A stretch of DNA of 64,000 nt, from NCBI RefSeq assembly GCF_000934545.1, contig NZ_CP010554.1, positions 1,798,001-1,862,000 of the forward strand, read 5' to 3'. The translations under genes were made by a program, and so were the position numbers. Shown in pieces: positions 61,635-64,000 of this stretch; positions within the stretch are counted from its first letter, which is position 1, and each line of letters opens with the position of its first letter. Under the pieces are notes generated by a model that worked only from the letters and a program-made list of their open reading frames with translations, did no database searches and was not told where the DNA came from. Source of the stretch: Rugosibacter aromaticivorans. Its GTDB lineage: Bacteria; Pseudomonadota; Gammaproteobacteria; Burkholderiales; Rhodocyclaceae.

Positions 61635-62864
61635 GTGGCTCACAAAAATAACAACAACCTGGATGCCGCTACCCTCGGCAAAATCGTTCTCGCCAGATTC
61701 CTGACCCTACCGCTCAAGACCTATGACCGTTGTGTAGCGAAAATCGAGTCTTCGCCGTATTTTTTGGCACTCAGTCCGTGGGTAAAACCGACCAATCTCC
61801 TCGATACCTCGGTCAGTTGCGAGACGGTTGGCAACCCGGCCTCATCGTCGCAAACGCTGGGAGAAATTCGCCTATCCGAGGGGCAGTCAACCTTTGTCTA
61901 CCACAAGCCAAGCTTTGTCCGGGAGTACCGGTTCGATGAAATCGAACTCAAGCGCCTGCGAAACTCCAACAGTCTCCCCAAGGAACTGACGGCCACACTC
62001 CACCGGCTGCGTCTCATCAACAGCCGTAACCGGCTCACCCATGGACTGATACAAGCGCTGCTCGACACCCAGGCATCCTATCTGATCTCGGGCGATCCGC
62101 TTTCGCTGGTACCGCTACCCCAGGCGCGAATGTCCAGGATGCTCACGGAGCGCAGTAATCTCCCCCTGGTCGCGGATGCAGGCCGCCTGTCTCGCCTCAT
62201 TCGCGGACTATCGTTCAAAATGACGGATGGAAGAACCCTGCCGTTGAACGTGCTGTTTCCCAACGATCGGCAACTTCATTGTCATCGAATTGATTTTCTG
62301 ATAAAAAGGGAAAAAACGCTGATCCTGGAAGGACATATAGCCCATCCGTTGTCCGACGACGCTATCGTCGCGTTTCTGTGGCAGCAATATGGGGTCTCTC
62401 TTTCGCGACGCTCGGTAGCGGCCATACGGCATCAATTGGCCATCCCATACTGGCGCCGCCGGGGCGAGCGCAAGGATTATCTGGTGGCTACCGAAGGATT
62501 CTCCCCGTTACTGCCCATGACGCCGCAGGCACTGTCCGCCTTTATGCCGCCACATCCTGGCGTGTATGAAATCCGGTCAGCGGCAAGTCTGGAAGATCGT
62601 ACCGTGGCTGACGGTCAATCGGTGTCCCCGGAGCGGACGCGTGTCGTCTACATTGGTTCGACGCGCGACCTGCGCAAGCGCCTGGGCGATCACCTGCGCG
62701 GAAGCAGTGATAACCCGCTGCTGTATCGCTGCATCGCCGAGGGCAACGCACGGGTGCGGTTTCGCCAAGTGAGCGACGGATGGCGCTGGGTAGAGCGGGA
62801 GTTGTACCGAGTGTTCTGCGAGACCTTCGGCGCGCCGCCGCCATGCAATCGGATGAGTCCATAG
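61635..62864 (+). CDS. RpoN C-terminal-like / GIY-YIG nuclease fusion protein
   Basis: 409 residues from GTG 61635. Residues about 125-275 resemble the core-to-C-terminal part of sigma-54: SRNRLTHGLIQALLDTQASYLISGDP resembles the RpoN helix before its HTH, and HPLSDDAIVAFLWQQYGVSLSRRSVAAIRHQLAIP follows the PLSD...I-RRTVAKYRE...GIP pattern of the RpoN box region. Residues 305-405 are a GIY-YIG domain: GVYEIR, VVYIGSTRDLRKRLGDHLR, the glutamate in ERELYRVF and the PPCNRMSP end. Sigma region I is absent. I know of no characterised protein with this order. A DNA-targeted nuclease that recognises -24/-12-like promoters is one reading (inference). Start codon not certain. Confidence 0.7.
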   Translation: MAHKNNNNLDAATLGKIVLARFLTLPLKTYDRCVAKIESSPYFLALSPWVKPTNLLDTSVSCETVGNPASSSQTLGEIRLSEGQSTFVYHKPSFVREYRFDEIELKRLRNSNSLPKELTATLHRLRLINSRNRLTHGLIQALLDTQASYLISGDPLSLVPLPQARMSRMLTERSNLPLVADAGRLSRLIRGLSFKMTDGRTLPLNVLFPNDRQLHCHRIDFLIKREKTLILEGHIAHPLSDDAIVAFLWQQYGVSLSRRSVAAIRHQLAIPYWRRRGERKDYLVATEGFSPLLPMTPQALSAFMPPHPGVYEIRSAASLEDRTVADGQSVSPERTRVVYIGSTRDLRKRLGDHLRGSSDNPLLYRCIAEGNARVRFRQVSDGWRWVERELYRVFCETFGAPPPCNRMSP

Positions 62865-62964
62865 AAAATGCGCAGCCTGCTGATACAATAACAAACACAC
62901 CCCGGATCCCAGTCCAATCAGACTGCCAAGAACAGACAAGAATAACAGAAGGGCGGAAAACAAG

Positions 62965-63068
<104 letters not shown>

Positions 63069-63072
<4 letters not shown>

Positions 63073-64000
63073 AGCCGATCGGTGAAGCCGTCGAGGCCAT
63101 GATGGCCGTTCTGGGACTGGATGGAACAGCGGTCGCCACACGCAAGGCGTTTCTCGGTTTTTCGGACACGGATATCGATCACCTCCGGAAACTTCACGAA
63201 GCGCTTAAAGGGCTGGGATCGCAATTCGCCCAGAGCTTCTATGACCACATGCTGCGCTTTCCGGAGACGCGCCGCTTCATCCCGGACGACCAAACGCTGG
63301 AGCGCCTGAAGCAAACCCAGGCCGAGTACTTCGACACACTGACCGCCGGTGAATACGGCCCCGACTATATCCGCCACCGATTGCGTGTCGGAATCGCTCA
63401 CCAGCGCATTGGTTTGGAGACCCAGTGGTATCTCGGTGCCTATGCCAAGTATCTCGTCGATCTGCTGCCCGAGATCTGGCAACGGGTGGAAGACGATCAT
63501 GAACGGCTGCCTGCCCTCCAGTCTCTCCTCAAGATCGTCCTGCTGGATATGGGACTGGCGATCGACACCTATATCCACGCCGACCGGCAGGCCATTCTGG
63601 CGCTCAAGGAATACGCGGAACTGGTGTTTTCGGCCATTCCCGACGGGCTGGTCGTGCTGACCTCCGATTTCATCGTCCTTTCCGCGAACCGGGCATTTCT
63701 CAGGCGTTTCGATCTGACGGAGGCCGACATGCACGGCCGGCCTCTGCTGACGCTCATTGCCGCCGAAGGCCTCGAAGCCCGATTGACCGAGGTGCGCAGT
63801 TCAGGCACAGCCCAGCATGACCTGCCGTTCGAGATGGGACTGGCCACAGGCACGCTGCGCATGCCAGTGCGCGTTACCCTCACTGGCATTCGTCTTGCGG
63901 AAGAAGAAGAAGAAGAAGAAGAAGCCCGTTTGCTCATGATCGTGGAAGACATGACCGAGCAGGCCCGGTTGCAGCAGGCGCTCAAGGAGAGCGAGGCCAC
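63069..64000 (+). CDS. globin-coupled sensor with PAS domain (partial, continues past the window)
   Basis: Start ATG 63069, GAGGG and GGGAGGA upstream. Residues about 20-165 form a sensor globin: the GCS signature HRLRVGIAHQRIGLETQWYLGAYAKYL holds the proximal heme His111. A PAS domain follows from about 170 (ELVFSAIPDGLVVLTSDFIVLSANRAFLRRF) to about 300. An unusual run of eight Glu (from GAA repeats at 63900-63926) sits in the PAS domain. The C-terminal output, commonly GGDEF or a histidine kinase, is outside the window. Likely senses O2 or another gas. Confidence 0.85.

Overview
The window looks like a chromosome segment of a chemolithotrophic betaproteobacterium; a sulfur-oxidising member of the Nitrosomonadales (Gallionella/Sulfuricella type) would fit. 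That assignment is inference from gene content only: a Mo sulfite dehydrogenase with its cytochrome c, YeiH and YeeE/TauE transporters, and Beta-type gene styles. No rRNA, tRNA or CRISPR array was seen.

Layout. (1) 1-8.2 kb, sulfur block: two frameshifted YeeE/YedE genes, a TauE/SafE permease, a sulfite dehydrogenase pair (Mo subunit plus diheme cytochrome c), a secreted YVTN beta-propeller protein, a DUF305 protein, and a YeiH permease divergent from a LysR regulator. (2) 8.3-11.2 kb, graveyard: a decayed merR/merA pair, the tail of an IS3 transposase, fic and hipA truncated head to head, and the first 38 codons of an APS kinase. (3) 11.2-13.1 kb, an epimerase and a rhamnosyltransferase-like gene. 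(4) 13.1-19.4 kb, a defence/toxin-antitoxin island: ParDE, two DUF4143 ATPases, a DUF1778/GNAT pair, an XRE regulator with an amber codon and a HigBA-like pair, separated by copies of a CCGGGGTCTGTCCCCGG palindrome and bounded by two homologous glycosyltransferase tails. (5) 19.4-48.7 kb, one long minus-strand surface-polysaccharide cluster: glycosyltransferases, a sulfotransferase with APS kinase, CDP-sugar genes (rfbFGH plus split transketolase and an epimerase), dTDP-Fuc3NAc genes (fdtABC, fdtC split by a complete IS4-type element), dTDP-rhamnose genes (rfbBDAC) and ABC exporters. TA modules (MazF/AbrB, HEPN/MNT) are wedged inside it, one fused in frame to rfbH. (6) 48.9-60.1 kb, housekeeping and catabolic genes: PAP2 phosphatase, MacAB-type exporter, NRAMP-like transporter, parC, and a fumarylacetoacetase-family / Rieske oxygenase / NTF2-like cluster. 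(7) 60.4-64 kb: a tiny membrane protein, a strong bidirectional terminator, a frameshifted HTH gene, an unusual RpoN-like/GIY-YIG fusion, and the start of a globin-coupled PAS sensor preceded by a GCAA tetranucleotide repeat.

How it fits together: rfbB and rfbA would make dTDP-4-keto-6-deoxyglucose, which rfbC/rfbD take to rhamnose and fdtA/fdtB to an amino sugar. rfbFGH start a CDP-3,6-dideoxyhexose that the transketolase pair may branch. Assembled glycans would be exported by Wzm/Wzt, and sulfated by the sulfotransferase using PAPS from cysC.

Most striking items: the RpoN-like/GIY-YIG fusion with the possibly phase-variable leader ahead of the globin sensor; the MazF-RfbH fusion; a dispersed repeat (core CCAGCGCCGACTTTT) found six times, three of them in frame inside proteins including topoisomerase IV; and two TA operons whose predicted promoters place the start codon at about +1.
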